From positions 558,001 through 622,000 of the forward strand of contig NZ_FUWH01000001.1 of assembly GCF_900167075.1 (NCBI RefSeq): a stretch of 64,000 nucleotides of DNA, given 5' to 3'. Of this stretch, positions 24,063-33,387 are shown in pieces. The position numbers were made by a program, and so were the translations under genes. The DNA comes from Sediminibacterium ginsengisoli. Lineage in GTDB: Bacteria > Bacteroidota > Bacteroidia > Chitinophagales > Chitinophagaceae. The first letter of the stretch is position 1, and each line of letters opens with the position of its first letter. The notes under the pieces are model-generated. The model did not search any database, was not told where the DNA came from, and saw only the letters and a list, made by a program, of their open reading frames with translations.

Positions 24063-24657
24063 ACAGGATCATACGGTAAACCTGCTGCCTTACGATGGCA
24101 CGGTTAATTATTACGGCACCATCATGCCGCCAGAACAGGCTGCGGCCTATTATCAGAAACTGCTGCACGGGATCAGCTGGCAGAACGATGAAGCTTATAT
24201 TTTCGGTAAGCATTTTATTACCAAAAGAAAAGTAGCCTGGTATGGAGACCGTAATTATCTCTACACCTATTCGAATGCAACAAAGCAGGCACTTGTATGG
24301 ACGGAGGAATTGCTGCAGCTGAAGAAGCTGGCAGAACAGCTTACGTCCGGTTCGTTCAATTCATGCCTCTTGAACCTCTATCATGACGGATCGGAAGGTA
24401 TGGCCTGGCATAGCGACGATGAGAAATCATTGGGTCGTAATACCACAATTGCTTCACTGAGCTTTGGCGCCGAAAGAAAGTTCTGCTTCAGGCATAAGCG
24501 TACCGGCGATACGGTATGCAGGGTGCTTGAAGCGGGCAGCCTGCTTGTTATGAAAGATGAAACGCAGACGAACTGGCTGCACAGGCTTCCGCCTACCACC
24601 AAAATTAAAACCCCAAGGATTAATCTCACTTTCAGAAGTATAGTTGAAACCAACTGA
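24049..24657 (+). CDS. alkB: AlkB-like alpha-ketoglutarate-dependent DNA/RNA demethylase
   Basis: Oxidatively removes methyl groups from 1-methyladenine and 3-methylcytosine using Fe(II), oxygen and 2-oxoglutarate. 202 residues from ATG 24049 (MELFEQDHTVNLLPYDG). Iron ligands His121-x-Asp123 (MAWHSDDEKSLG) and His178 (NWLHRLPPT), 2OG-binding Arg190 and Arg196 (TPRINLTFR). LLNLYHDGSEGM and IASLSFGAERKF are typical of the AlkB group of ABH2/3-like short proteins. The open frame starts at 23968, but 24049 gives the family N-terminus and overlaps the zinc-domain gene by 14 nt, indicating coupled translation. It is followed by a 2-oxoglutarate permease. Confidence 0.95.
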   Translation: MELFEQDHTVNLLPYDGTVNYYGTIMPPEQAAAYYQKLLHGISWQNDEAYIFGKHFITKRKVAWYGDRNYLYTYSNATKQALVWTEELLQLKKLAEQLTSGSFNSCLLNLYHDGSEGMAWHSDDEKSLGRNTTIASLSFGAERKFCFRHKRTGDTVCRVLEAGSLLVMKDETQTNWLHRLPPTTKIKTPRINLTFRSIVETN

Positions 24658-24701
24658 ACTGTAACATATACCGGTAGCTGTAATTTTCAGTACATTGTAT
24701 C

Positions 24702-26012
24702 ATGCAAAACGAAAAGATATCAGCCAGGCAACTGCGCGCCATACTGGGAGGATCTGTTGGTAATCTTGTAGAATGGTATGATTGGTATGCGTATTCAGCT
24801 TTTGCCATTTATTTCTCTCCTTCCTTTTTTCCAAAGGGCGATGCAACTGCCCAGCTTTTAAATACAGCCGGCATTTTCGCGCTTGGCTTCCTCATGCGGC
24901 CGGTAGGCGGCTGGATTTTCGGACGCATTGCCGACAAGACCGGCAGAAAGAACGCTATGTTATATTCTGTTTTGCTGATGTCTGCCGGATCACTCATGAT
25001 CGCCTGCACGCCCGGATATGCCTCGATAGGGATTGCTGCACCCGTTATCCTGCTGCTGGCAAGACTTCTGCAGGGATTGAGTGTTGGGGGTGAATATGGC
25101 GTGTCTGCTACTTACCTCAGCGAAATGGCCACACGCAACAGGCGTGGTTTCTATTCCAGTTTTCAGTATGTGACGCTGATCGGCGGGCAACTGATAGCTT
25201 TAGGCATCCAGCTGATCCTGCAGAAATTCTTACTCACAGACCAGGAACTGCATGAGTGGGGCTGGCGTATACCTTTTGCAATCGGTGCCGTCTTATCCAT
25301 CATCGCATTATACCTGCGGAGCAGCCTGCATGAGACTGCTGCTTTTGAAGCAGAAAAGAAAACCAAGGCAAGAGGCACTATCCGTATGCTGCTGAGTCAC
25401 CCACGTGCGGTGCTGACCGTAATCGGTCTTACACTTGGCGGCACCCTTGCGTTTTATACCTATACAACATACATGCAGAAGTTCCTCGTCAATACAGTAC
25501 ATCTTCCGAAAGAGACAGCTACCGTGCTGTCTTTTTGTTCCCTCCTGATCTTCGCCATCATGCAGCCTTTGTTCGGGTTACTATCGGACAGGATCGGTAG
25601 AAAACCATTGCTGATCGGTTTCGGGATAACAGGCACCCTGTTCACCGTTCCCATGCTGACGGCATTGAGCCAGGCAACAACCGCAGGCGCCGCGTTTGTA
25701 TTGCTGCTGCTTGCGCTCTTGATCGTAAGTGGATATACAAGTATCAATGCAGTTGTGAAAGCAGAATTGTTTCCTGCTGAGATCAGGGCTTTGGGTGTTG
25801 GTCTTCCCTATGCGGTTACAGTTGCCATATTCGGTGGTACTGCAGAATACATTGCATTATGGTTTAAGGATGCAGGACATGAAACTTATTTTTACTGGTA
25901 TATCACAGCATGTATCGCTGTTTCGCTTTTTGTATACCTGGGTATGAGAGATACAAAAACACATTCGAGTTTAAACGAAGACGCGCTTTCCGCAACGCGA
26001 GGCCAGCTATAA
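24702..26012 (+). CDS. kgtP: MFS 2-oxoglutarate (alpha-ketoglutarate) permease, KgtP-like
   Basis: 436 residues, 12 predicted membrane helices. Sequence follows E. coli KgtP closely along its length: GNLVEWYDWYAYSAFAIYF, FLMRPVGGWIFGRIADKTGR, LLLARLLQGLSVGGEYGVSA, FYSSFQYVTLIGGQLIALG, EWGWRIPFAIGAVL, YTTYMQKFLVNT and ALGVGLPYAVTVAIFGGTAE. KgtP is a proton symporter of the metabolite:H+ symporter family in the inner membrane. It begins 44 nt after alkB. A weak TACATTGT three bases before the ATG may be its promoter, so whether it belongs to the repair operon is open. Supplying the cosubstrate of the two oxygenases upstream is an attractive but unproven role. Confidence 0.9.
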   Translation: MQNEKISARQLRAILGGSVGNLVEWYDWYAYSAFAIYFSPSFFPKGDATAQLLNTAGIFALGFLMRPVGGWIFGRIADKTGRKNAMLYSVLLMSAGSLMIACTPGYASIGIAAPVILLLARLLQGLSVGGEYGVSATYLSEMATRNRRGFYSSFQYVTLIGGQLIALGIQLILQKFLLTDQELHEWGWRIPFAIGAVLSIIALYLRSSLHETAAFEAEKKTKARGTIRMLLSHPRAVLTVIGLTLGGTLAFYTYTTYMQKFLVNTVHLPKETATVLSFCSLLIFAIMQPLFGLLSDRIGRKPLLIGFGITGTLFTVPMLTALSQATTAGAAFVLLLLALLIVSGYTSINAVVKAELFPAEIRALGVGLPYAVTVAIFGGTAEYIALWFKDAGHETYFYWYITACIAVSLFVYLGMRDTKTHSSLNEDALSATRGQL

Positions 26013-26145
26013 TATTAAATCCTTGTTACGTCAATCTTATGTAATTGTTACCAGCGCCTGATTCACGGTTATAAGGCCGTTGTTAACCGATTTGCGCTGT
26101 GTGAAAATTACGGGAATGCAGATATTTGCGGCACAACATAGTTCC

Positions 26146-26772
26146 ATGAACAATATCGGTGAAGGTGGATTATTTCAATACCTGTGCAACAAGGGAATTC
26201 CGGTAAAGGGTAAGGTTACGAATGTACTGCTGAAGAAAGGCGCACAGCTTTACGGGCCGCCGCAACGGTTCACGAATATTTATGAAATTATATCCGGTGC
26301 GGTAAAAGTAGGGCGTTTGTCGCCCAAAGGCGAAGAGCGGATTTATGAGATCCTTGCACCGGGCGAATTTTTCGGGAATCTCGCTGTTCTGGGGGACGAT
26401 TTCTGCGAATTCTGCAAAACAATGTCTGCAACAGAAGTCAGGTCCTACGACCTGCCTTTTTTCAAACACCTGATCACACACGATCCGGTAGTGGCGGCCT
26501 GGTTTTATCCCAAGATCGTTTACCGGTGGAATAAAACAGAAACACTTCTCGCTTATATACGTTCATTCGAACCACGTGAGCGGATACAATTATTATATAC
26601 GGATCTCCGTAAACAGATCTTCACTGCCGATAACCGACTTGTTTACCTGAATAAATTATTGTCATATACAGATATGGCAGACCTCACTGCAACCACCCGT
26701 CAACTTGTTGCAGATACCATGAAAACAGCGGATAAAAATATGATGATTTCCTCCGCCGGAATGATCGGATAA
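26146..26772 (+). CDS. Crp/Fnr-family transcription regulator
   Basis: 208 residues from ATG 26146. The cyclic-nucleotide-binding-like beta barrel (about 15-120) reads VLLKKGAQLYGPPQRFTNIYEIISGAVKVGRLSPKGEERIYEILAPGEFFGNLAV, with the glycine pattern of the family. The C-terminal part has a recognisable but weak winged helix, YTDMADLTATTRQLVADTMK (about 181-200). The PBC motif RxxS/T for cAMP is not obvious. Longer starts at 26080 and 26116 are in frame; ATG 26146 is preferred because a -7-like GATATTTG (26121-26128) lies 17 nt upstream. Target genes are unknown; neither neighbour has an evident binding site. Confidence 0.85.
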   Translation: MNNIGEGGLFQYLCNKGIPVKGKVTNVLLKKGAQLYGPPQRFTNIYEIISGAVKVGRLSPKGEERIYEILAPGEFFGNLAVLGDDFCEFCKTMSATEVRSYDLPFFKHLITHDPVVAAWFYPKIVYRWNKTETLLAYIRSFEPRERIQLLYTDLRKQIFTADNRLVYLNKLLSYTDMADLTATTRQLVADTMKTADKNMMISSAGMIG

Positions 26773-26923
26773 TTCAGTTTTAATATTATCAATAATTCTA
26801 TGTAATCCTTATGTACAAAGGATTGTGCGAATATAACAGGCGCAATGTCAGATTTTAACACCGGTAATGTTAACGTAACTATTTGGTGATTTTCTGAAAA
26901 CGTATGTTGGCTTGGGGCAGGTA

Positions 26924-26931
26924 TACATTTG
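26924..26931 (+). promoter_or_regulatory. -7 promoter element of the phosphodiesterase locus
   Basis: TACATTTG exactly matches TAnnTTTG and lies 55 nt before the likely start at 26987. No good -33 is visible, which may mean activator dependence. TTAAC occurs upstream at 26855 and 26870; spacing does not fit a pho box. Confidence 0.5.
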
Positions 26932-26986
26932 CAGCGTTATCTGCAACCCGCATTGTTTAATGCAACTCCTCAAAAACAACATGCTT

Positions 26987-28405
26987 ATGAAAAGCAAACT
27001 TTTTGCTGTACTTTCCTCATTGCTGTTATCATCATTAGCCTCAGACTCAAAGGCGCAGAACAGTAACAATGAAAAAAGACTGGCCAGGTACGTGGTATTG
27101 ATCAGCATTGATGGCTTAAGGCCGGAATTTTATCTCGATCAGTCGTGGCCTGCACCTAACCTGCAATATCTCAAAAACAACGGTGCGCATGCCAAAGGTG
27201 TCCGCGGCGTATTTCCCACAGTAACCTATCCGTCACATACAACCGTGATAACAGGGGCATTTCCCGCGAAACACGGTATTTATTATAACACGATCTTTTC
27301 TGATTCGGGATCAACCAATACCTGGTATCGCGAAGCAGAACTGATCAAAACACCAACACTCTGGGATGTAGTGAAAACAGCAGGTCTTACTTCTGCCTGT
27401 ATTTCATGGCCGGTATCAGTTGGTGCACCGGTTGATTACAATGTGCCCGAAGCCTGGGTGAATAACGGTAATTCGATCAATCCGCATGTTACACCAGCAG
27501 GCCTTTTTGAAGAGATTCAGCAGGAAGCCACAGGTAAGCTTACTTATGATAAGATGAACCTGAATAACCTGGCGATAGATGAGAACCTGAGCCGCATTGC
27601 TTCTTACCTGATCAAAAAATACAAACCCAACTTCACCACACTGCATATTGTTTGCGTAGATCATGCAGAACACAGCGTGGGAAGAGAAGGTGAAGAAGTA
27701 AAGAAAGCACTTGCTTCAGCAGACCATGCGGTAAGCAATATCCTCGAAGCGATCACAGCTGCGGGTATAAAAGACAGCACTGCCATCATCATCACCGGTG
27801 ATCACGGATTTGTAGATGTGAATACAAGTTTTTCCCCTAATGTACTGCTGGCACAGCGCGGATTGATGAGCACAGGCGCAAGGGGCGAATGGAAAGCAAT
27901 GTTCCACAGCGCCGGCGGTTCTGCTTTTCTCCATCTCAAAAACAGGAACGACCAGAGAACACTTGCAGCTGTTAAAAACATGCTCGACAGTTTGCCTGCA
28001 TCCGTAAAAAAACTCTTCCGTATAGTGGAACGTGCCGAGCTCGATAAGATCGGCGCAGATCCAAACGCAGCGCTGGCGATAGCTCCTGTAGAAGGTGTGT
28101 CCGTATCCGGCAGTGCCGGCGGCGAACTGGTTCGTGCGGGCCGTGGCGGAACACATGGTTATTTCCCCGAATTCTCCAATATCGAAACCGGCTTTGTTGC
28201 TTTCGGCGCCGGAATCAACAACGGTGCCGTTGTGCCCAAAATGGGACTTGAAGATATCGCGCCTGTGATCGCCAGACTGCTGGCCTTGCCGTTCAAGGCA
28301 CCTGATGGCATTTTATTGCCGGGCATCATAAAACAGCCACAGGGAAACAGGGAGCAAAGAGCTGTGATCAACGGAAATATCAACGCCCGGCCTGCAGATC
28401 AATAA
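26987..28405 (+). CDS. Secreted nucleotide pyrophosphatase/phosphodiesterase (alkaline phosphatase superfamily)
   Basis: 472 residues with signal peptide MKSKLFAVLSSLLLSSLASD ending SKAQ. Bimetal core ligands of the NPP type: Asp in LISIDGLRPEF, nucleophile Thr in FPTVTYPSHTTVITG, Asp and His in CVDHAEHSVG, Asp-His in ITGDHGFVDV and His in GGTHGYFPE. NPP enzymes hydrolyse phosphodiester bonds in nucleotides, nucleotide sugars or phospholipids. It acts in the periplasm or outside. First gene of a run with a TonB receptor and three further phosphoesterases. Start chosen at the third nearby ATG because only this gives a clean signal peptide. Confidence 0.92.
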   Translation: MKSKLFAVLSSLLLSSLASDSKAQNSNNEKRLARYVVLISIDGLRPEFYLDQSWPAPNLQYLKNNGAHAKGVRGVFPTVTYPSHTTVITGAFPAKHGIYYNTIFSDSGSTNTWYREAELIKTPTLWDVVKTAGLTSACISWPVSVGAPVDYNVPEAWVNNGNSINPHVTPAGLFEEIQQEATGKLTYDKMNLNNLAIDENLSRIASYLIKKYKPNFTTLHIVCVDHAEHSVGREGEEVKKALASADHAVSNILEAITAAGIKDSTAIIITGDHGFVDVNTSFSPNVLLAQRGLMSTGARGEWKAMFHSAGGSAFLHLKNRNDQRTLAAVKNMLDSLPASVKKLFRIVERAELDKIGADPNAALAIAPVEGVSVSGSAGGELVRAGRGGTHGYFPEFSNIETGFVAFGAGINNGAVVPKMGLEDIAPVIARLLALPFKAPDGILLPGIIKQPQGNREQRAVINGNINARPADQ

Positions 28406-28471
28406 CCCGTTATAAAATCCAATATCTGTTATCCCTGATTGTAATTTTTTTTAAATAGAAACGCTCAATTT

Positions 28472-31400
28472 ATGCGAAACACAAAAAAACTGCTTTACCT
28501 GCTTTTCATGTTTTTGCTGCCCTTTGCAGTGGAAGCGCAGGTTACAACCAGTGCTATGACCGGCACTGTAAAATCCCCTGACGGAAAAGGCCTGGAAGGC
28601 GCTACCGTTACGGTAACACACCAGCCTTCCGGTACCCGGTATGTGAATGTAACGCGTAAGAACGGTGCATTCGCGATGAACGGACTGCGTGTTGGCGGGC
28701 CTTACTCTGTACTGATCGAGTATGTGGGTTTTACAACACAAACGGTAGATGGTATCCAGGTGACACTCGGAGATCCTTATGATCTTAACGTAACACTGGC
28801 AGAGAAAAATTCAAGTGAGCTTACGGGGGTTGTCGTTAAATCGATGCTGAGGAAAAGCTCCGGTACGGAAAAAAGCGGTGCTTCTACTGTGATCGATTCG
28901 CGCCAGCTGGCCACCCTGCCCACTTTCTCAAGAAGTATCACAGATTTTACCAAGCTGACCCCACAATCGAACGGAGGTACTTCTTTCGCAGGAAGAAGCG
29001 GATACTACAATAACCTGAAGGTAGATGGCGCCAACCTGAACAATACTTTCGGCCTTAGTACCGATCCTTTACCGGGTGGTGGTGCGGAACCGATTTCTCT
29101 CGATGCATTCGATGAGATCACTGTAAATATTGCTCCTGTTGACGTAAGACAATCCGGCTTTACCGGTGCGGGTATTAATGCCGTTACCAAAAGCGGTACC
29201 AATGAATTCCGTGGTACGGCGTTCACTTTTTACAGGGACCAGTCTTTCAACGGAAGACGTTCAGGCGACAATATCCTGCCTCCTGCAGCCACATCTTCAT
29301 CCAAACAATCATTCGGTTTCAGCCTTGGCGGACCGATCATCAGGAATAAACTGTTCTTCTTCGTGAATGGTGAGTATGAAGTGAACTCAGGTTCAAGGAT
29401 CACCAACTGGGTGCCATTGGGAAGTACTGTTGTAGGAAGCCAGTCTTCCACGCCGCTCGATTCAATGGCTAAATTATCCAAACACCTGAAAGATGTGTAT
29501 GGATATGAAACAGGCGCATACGAGAATTATCCTTCTGCAAAAAAGGATAACTACAAGTATATCATGAAGCTCGACTGGAACATTAATACACATCACAAGT
29601 TAACTGCCAAATACCAGGATTTCGTAAGTAACGAAGAGCCTTCTTCCATTAACGGGTCTTCCATTATCGGTGGTGGTGGTTTCTTCATCCCGGGTAATAC
29701 TTCACTGTTATCGAGCCTGCCTAACGGACGTCTCGGCAACCGTTCCATGGTATTTGCCAACTCTGTATATGGGTTCAAGCATATCGTTCGTTCAGGTACA
29801 CTGGAGCTCAACAGTAACTATCGCAATATGTCTAACAACCTGTTGTTCACTGTAAGCCGTATCAGGGATACACGCGTAACACAAAGTGCAGATTTTCCTT
29901 TTGTGGAAATCTTCGATGGTACAACTACAGCGCATAACTATATGAGTTTCGGATATGAACCATACAGCTACAACAACGATGTTGTTAACAATGTATGGAA
30001 CATTACCAACAACTTTACTTACTATGCAGGAAAGCACACACTTACAGCAGGTATCAGCTACGAGAACAATAAAGTAGGCAACATGTTCATGCCTGGTGCG
30101 CAGAGTTATTATGTGTACAATTCGCTCAATGATTTCATCACACAGAAATCACCGCTGTACTTCTCTTATGCCTATTCAATGGTTCCAGGTAAAAAAGCGG
30201 TTTATTCTGCAGAACTTACCTACGGACAGGCATCTTTCTACGTACAGGATGAGATCAAAGTGAATCCGAAACTGAAGATCACCCTGGGTATCCGGGCTGA
30301 AAGACCTGTATATGTAGAGAAAGCGCTCGAGAATCCGGCGATCACAGCACTTACTTTTCCTGACAAAAACGGTAACCCGGCGCATTACAATGGTCAATGG
30401 CCAACTGCGCGTGTGAACATGTCTCCAAGGATCGGTGTAAGATGGGATGTGAAAGGTGATAAGTCGCTCATAGTAAGAGGTAGTACCGGTATTTTCGCAG
30501 GTATGGCGCCGTTTGTATGGCTCACCAATATGCCTACCAACTCAGGTATGTACCAGAACAGCGTAGCGTTACGGAACTCGAATCCCGATGAAGCTGCGAT
30601 CCTGAACAACATTACTTTCAAACCACAGGTAGATGCTTATGCAAGCCTGTTCCCGCCGGTAGCCGGCGCTTCTATTCCAAGCAACATCGTGCTGGTTGAC
30701 AAGAATTTCAAATTCCCGCAGATCTTCCGTACGGATTTCGCGATCGATAAAAACCTGGGCGATGGTTTTAACCTGACCCTCGAAGGTCTGATCACCAAAG
30801 ACATCAATGCCATCCGCATGCGTAACGCCAACCTGAAAGATCCTACAGGTGTGGCAAGCGGACCTGATAACAGGCCGCGTTATACTTCAACTGCACCTGC
30901 TGATCGTTCTATTTATCCTGGTATCAGCAGTGCGGTAGTGGTTGAGAATACCAGCAAGGGTTATTCAATGGCATTCACTGCACAACTTTCAAAATCATTC
31001 TCCAAAGGATTTTACGGATCGCTCGCGTATACACATACACGCGCAAAAGACATATCCGGCAACTCGGGTTCACAGGCTTACTCCATCTGGAACTCAAATG
31101 CTACCGTAGGAACATCGAACGAGATGGAACTGTATAATTCTTCTGCCGCATCAAGGCACCGTGTGGTAAGCATCCTGTCTTACAGGCTTGAATATTTGAA
31201 CCATGGTGCAACCACACTGTCGCTGATCTACCAGGGTTCACCAGGCGGTAACATCACTTACAGGGTGAACGGTGATATGAATGGTGACGGTAACAACCAG
31301 GACCTGATGTACGTTCCTGTAAAAGCTACAGACCTCACATTCGAGCCTTATTCTGTAACGGTTAACGGGCTCACGTTCAACTATACAGCCGAACAGCAGG

Positions 31401-31792
31401 CTGCAGCGCTGGAGTCTTTCATCAACAAATCCCCGTACCTGAGCAAACGCCGTGGTCAGTATGCAGAGCGTAACGGAGGTGTATCTCCATGGTCGAATGA
31501 CCTTACTGCACGGATCATGCAGGAAGTATTCATCAAAGCCGGCAACCGGAAGCACACTTTACAGATCACTGCAGATTTCAACAACTTTGCCAACCTGCTG
31601 AACAGGTACTGGCCTGGCGGAAGAACCACCACCACCACACAGCCGCTGGCATTCCGCAGCTTCAACACAGCTGGTGTTCCGGTTTACCGTATGCAGCAGA
31701 CCAACGGTGTTTTATATACTGATCCATTCCAGACCGTTACCGGCTCCGGCGGAACCTGGTCAATGCAGTTAGGCGTTCGTTATATCTTTTAA
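28472..31792 (+). CDS. Oar-like TonB-dependent receptor
   Basis: 1106 residues. Signal peptide 1-23 (LLFMFLLPFAVEAQ), an N-terminal carboxypeptidase-regulatory-like domain (about 27-110: GTVKSPDGKGLEGATVTVTH), a plug domain (about 120-245: VIDSRQLATLPTFSRSITDF, then VNIAPVDVRQSGFTGAGINA, VTKSGTNEFRGTAFTFYRD) and a large beta barrel ending in MQLGVRYIF. The AFTFYRD and RSGYYNN patterns are those of the Oar family. Oar-like receptors have been linked to import of large organic cargo and to protein export. Lying between phosphodiesterase genes and directly before a lipoprotein gene, it may import the phosphorus-containing product released outside; the cargo is inferred, not shown. Confidence 0.93.
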   Translation: MRNTKKLLYLLFMFLLPFAVEAQVTTSAMTGTVKSPDGKGLEGATVTVTHQPSGTRYVNVTRKNGAFAMNGLRVGGPYSVLIEYVGFTTQTVDGIQVTLGDPYDLNVTLAEKNSSELTGVVVKSMLRKSSGTEKSGASTVIDSRQLATLPTFSRSITDFTKLTPQSNGGTSFAGRSGYYNNLKVDGANLNNTFGLSTDPLPGGGAEPISLDAFDEITVNIAPVDVRQSGFTGAGINAVTKSGTNEFRGTAFTFYRDQSFNGRRSGDNILPPAATSSSKQSFGFSLGGPIIRNKLFFFVNGEYEVNSGSRITNWVPLGSTVVGSQSSTPLDSMAKLSKHLKDVYGYETGAYENYPSAKKDNYKYIMKLDWNINTHHKLTAKYQDFVSNEEPSSINGSSIIGGGGFFIPGNTSLLSSLPNGRLGNRSMVFANSVYGFKHIVRSGTLELNSNYRNMSNNLLFTVSRIRDTRVTQSADFPFVEIFDGTTTAHNYMSFGYEPYSYNNDVVNNVWNITNNFTYYAGKHTLTAGISYENNKVGNMFMPGAQSYYVYNSLNDFITQKSPLYFSYAYSMVPGKKAVYSAELTYGQASFYVQDEIKVNPKLKITLGIRAERPVYVEKALENPAITALTFPDKNGNPAHYNGQWPTARVNMSPRIGVRWDVKGDKSLIVRGSTGIFAGMAPFVWLTNMPTNSGMYQNSVALRNSNPDEAAILNNITFKPQVDAYASLFPPVAGASIPSNIVLVDKNFKFPQIFRTDFAIDKNLGDGFNLTLEGLITKDINAIRMRNANLKDPTGVASGPDNRPRYTSTAPADRSIYPGISSAVVVENTSKGYSMAFTAQLSKSFSKGFYGSLAYTHTRAKDISGNSGSQAYSIWNSNATVGTSNEMELYNSSAASRHRVVSILSYRLEYLNHGATTLSLIYQGSPGGNITYRVNGDMNGDGNNQDLMYVPVKATDLTFEPYSVTVNGLTFNYTAEQQAAALESFINKSPYLSKRRGQYAERNGGVSPWSNDLTARIMQEVFIKAGNRKHTLQITADFNNFANLLNRYWPGGRTTTTTQPLAFRSFNTAGVPVYRMQQTNGVLYTDPFQTVTGSGGTWSMQLGVRYIF

Positions 31793-31809
31793 CCCAACAT
31801 CATTTTAAT

Positions 31810-32316
31810 ATGAAAAAGAAAGTTTGTTTCTCTGCTTTGCTGATTGGTGTTCTGCTCAGCTCATGCACCAAGAACAATGATTTTATCAAGACAGAACTGG
31901 AAAAAGCATTGCCTTCCATCGAGCTTACAAGTCTCGGTCTGATGTTGCAGACAGGGCCTTTTGCGCAAACAGACGTTATCCAGGTTACCTTCGGTGGCGC
32001 CGTTACCCAATCAGAGGCAGGTACTTTCGATATCGCATGGTATGATGCGCCTTCTTCAGGTACAGCTAAACTGGTAGACAGCGTTCACTTCAATTCCTGG
32101 ACAGAAACTGCTGCCACTTCAAACGCCAATAATGCGATTGCAACCACCAGTATTCCCACTTCATACCCGAATACGACAGCCTTTGCCGGTAACCTGCTGC
32201 TGAAGCTTACCAAGCTTCCTGCCGGTAACAAGTCGTACACCTTACGTGCCTATGCCCGTACCAAAGACAATAAAATGGCTGCCGTTTCGGTGTCTAAGCT
32301 GATTACGATTAAATAA
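31810..32316 (+). CDS. Putative lipoprotein of unknown family
   Basis: 168 residues. The first 19 form a lipoprotein signal with lipobox LLSSC. The remainder is beta-rich and Thr/Ser/Ala-rich (VIQVTFGGAVTQSEAGTFDI, then SYTLRAYARTKDNKMAAV), like a single Ig-like domain. I do not recognise a family. It begins 17 nt after the TonB receptor, so it is likely to be its surface partner, although it is far too small to be SusD. A perfect hairpin lies just after it, which may separate its expression from the gene that follows. Confidence 0.7.
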   Translation: MKKKVCFSALLIGVLLSSCTKNNDFIKTELEKALPSIELTSLGLMLQTGPFAQTDVIQVTFGGAVTQSEAGTFDIAWYDAPSSGTAKLVDSVHFNSWTETAATSNANNAIATTSIPTSYPNTTAFAGNLLLKLTKLPAGNKSYTLRAYARTKDNKMAAVSVSKLITIK

Positions 32317-32324
32317 GAAACACT

Positions 32325-32358
32325 AACTTGAACCTGTTGATATTAACAGGTTCAAGTT
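32325..32358 (+). promoter_or_regulatory. Perfect 14-bp inverted repeat just before the glycerophosphodiesterase start
   Basis: Arms AACTTGAACCTGTT and AACAGGTTCAAGTT, loop GATATT. The 3' arm ends 5 nt before the ATG at 32364. There is no T tract, so it is not a standard terminator. It may act as an RNA-stabilising or processing hairpin between operon genes, or hold back translation of the downstream gene. Confidence 0.7.
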
Positions 32359-32363
32359 ATTAA

Positions 32364-33314
32364 ATGAAAGTTATGCGTATCTCAAAGATCTTTTTCCTGC
32401 CCTTGCTGGCATTACTGGTTTCAATAACAGTCACTGCACAACGGTCGGAATACTTGTTACAGTTTAAGAACGGGACAGAACTGCAGCAATTTCTGACATA
32501 CTCCCCAAAAAGAATTCCGTTGATCAGTGCACACAGGGGTGGTCCTGTAAAAGGCTTTCCGGAAAATGCACTCGAAACATTTGCCAATACCATTACTGTA
32601 CATCCGGCCATTATTGAATGTGATATCACGTTAAGCAAAGATTCGGTGCTGGTATTGATGCACGATGACAAACTCGACAGAACCTCAACCGGTACAGGTG
32701 TTATCAAAGAACAGCCTTATGCAGAGCTGGAAAAGTTATACCTGAAGGACAATGAAGGAACGGTAACGAGTTATAAAATTCCGAAACTGGATGATGTGCT
32801 GGCCTGGGGTAAGAACAAAGTGATCTTTACCCTCGATGTAAAAAGAGGCGTGCCCTATGCACGTGTGATCGAAGCGATCCGCCGTACGAAAACGGAAAGC
32901 TGTTCTGTAATCATTACTTATAATGCAACGCAGGCGGCGGAGGTGGCGAAACTGGCTCCCGATCTGATGATCTCCGTAACTGTGCAGAACAAGGAAGACC
33001 TGCAGCGTTTATACGACAATGGTGTTCCATATAACCGCATGCTGGCTTTTGTAGGCGTGCGCGAAGCAGATCCGGCATTGTATGAATTATTGCATGAACA
33101 CAAGATCCAGTGCATCCTCGGAACATTGGGCAACCTCGACAGGCAAGCAGAAGCCCGGGGCGATCGTTTGTATTATGATATGATCACAAGAGGTGCTGAT
33201 ATCCTTTCTGCAGACAGAACACGGGAGGCAGATGCGATGGTAAATCAATACCGGGAAGACAATAAACTGACCAGCCCGCATATCGTGAAACGTCCTTTAA
33301 GGAATGTGCAGTGA
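32364..33314 (+). CDS. Secreted glycerophosphodiester phosphodiesterase
   Basis: 316 residues. Signal peptide to about residue 26 (FFLPLLALLVSITVTAQ). GDPD catalytic residues: His and Arg in LISAHRGGPVKGFPENALETF, Glu and Asp in IIECDITLSKDSVLVLMHDDKLDRT, the His of MHDD, then later Lys in FTLDVKRG. The enzyme splits glycerophosphodiesters such as glycerophosphocholine into glycerol 3-phosphate and an alcohol, with Ca2+ or Mg2+. It is near the usual length of periplasmic GlpQ-type proteins but the sequence is closer to the shorter UgpQ-like group. It lies within the phosphoesterase run, after a hairpin that abuts its start. Confidence 0.92.
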   Translation: MKVMRISKIFFLPLLALLVSITVTAQRSEYLLQFKNGTELQQFLTYSPKRIPLISAHRGGPVKGFPENALETFANTITVHPAIIECDITLSKDSVLVLMHDDKLDRTSTGTGVIKEQPYAELEKLYLKDNEGTVTSYKIPKLDDVLAWGKNKVIFTLDVKRGVPYARVIEAIRRTKTESCSVIITYNATQAAEVAKLAPDLMISVTVQNKEDLQRLYDNGVPYNRMLAFVGVREADPALYELLHEHKIQCILGTLGNLDRQAEARGDRLYYDMITRGADILSADRTREADAMVNQYREDNKLTSPHIVKRPLRNVQ

Positions 33315-33387
33315 GGGCGAAGTGATGGGAAGAATAAGGAACACGCACATGGCCGGAATACAATTTAAAACACAAAGAAAAACAGGG

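Noticed and set aside
26855..26879. TTAAC, TTAAC and GTAAC repeats upstream of the phosphodiesterase locus as a pho box
   Set aside because: Spacing of 15 and 5 nt does not fit the 11-nt phase of known pho boxes.
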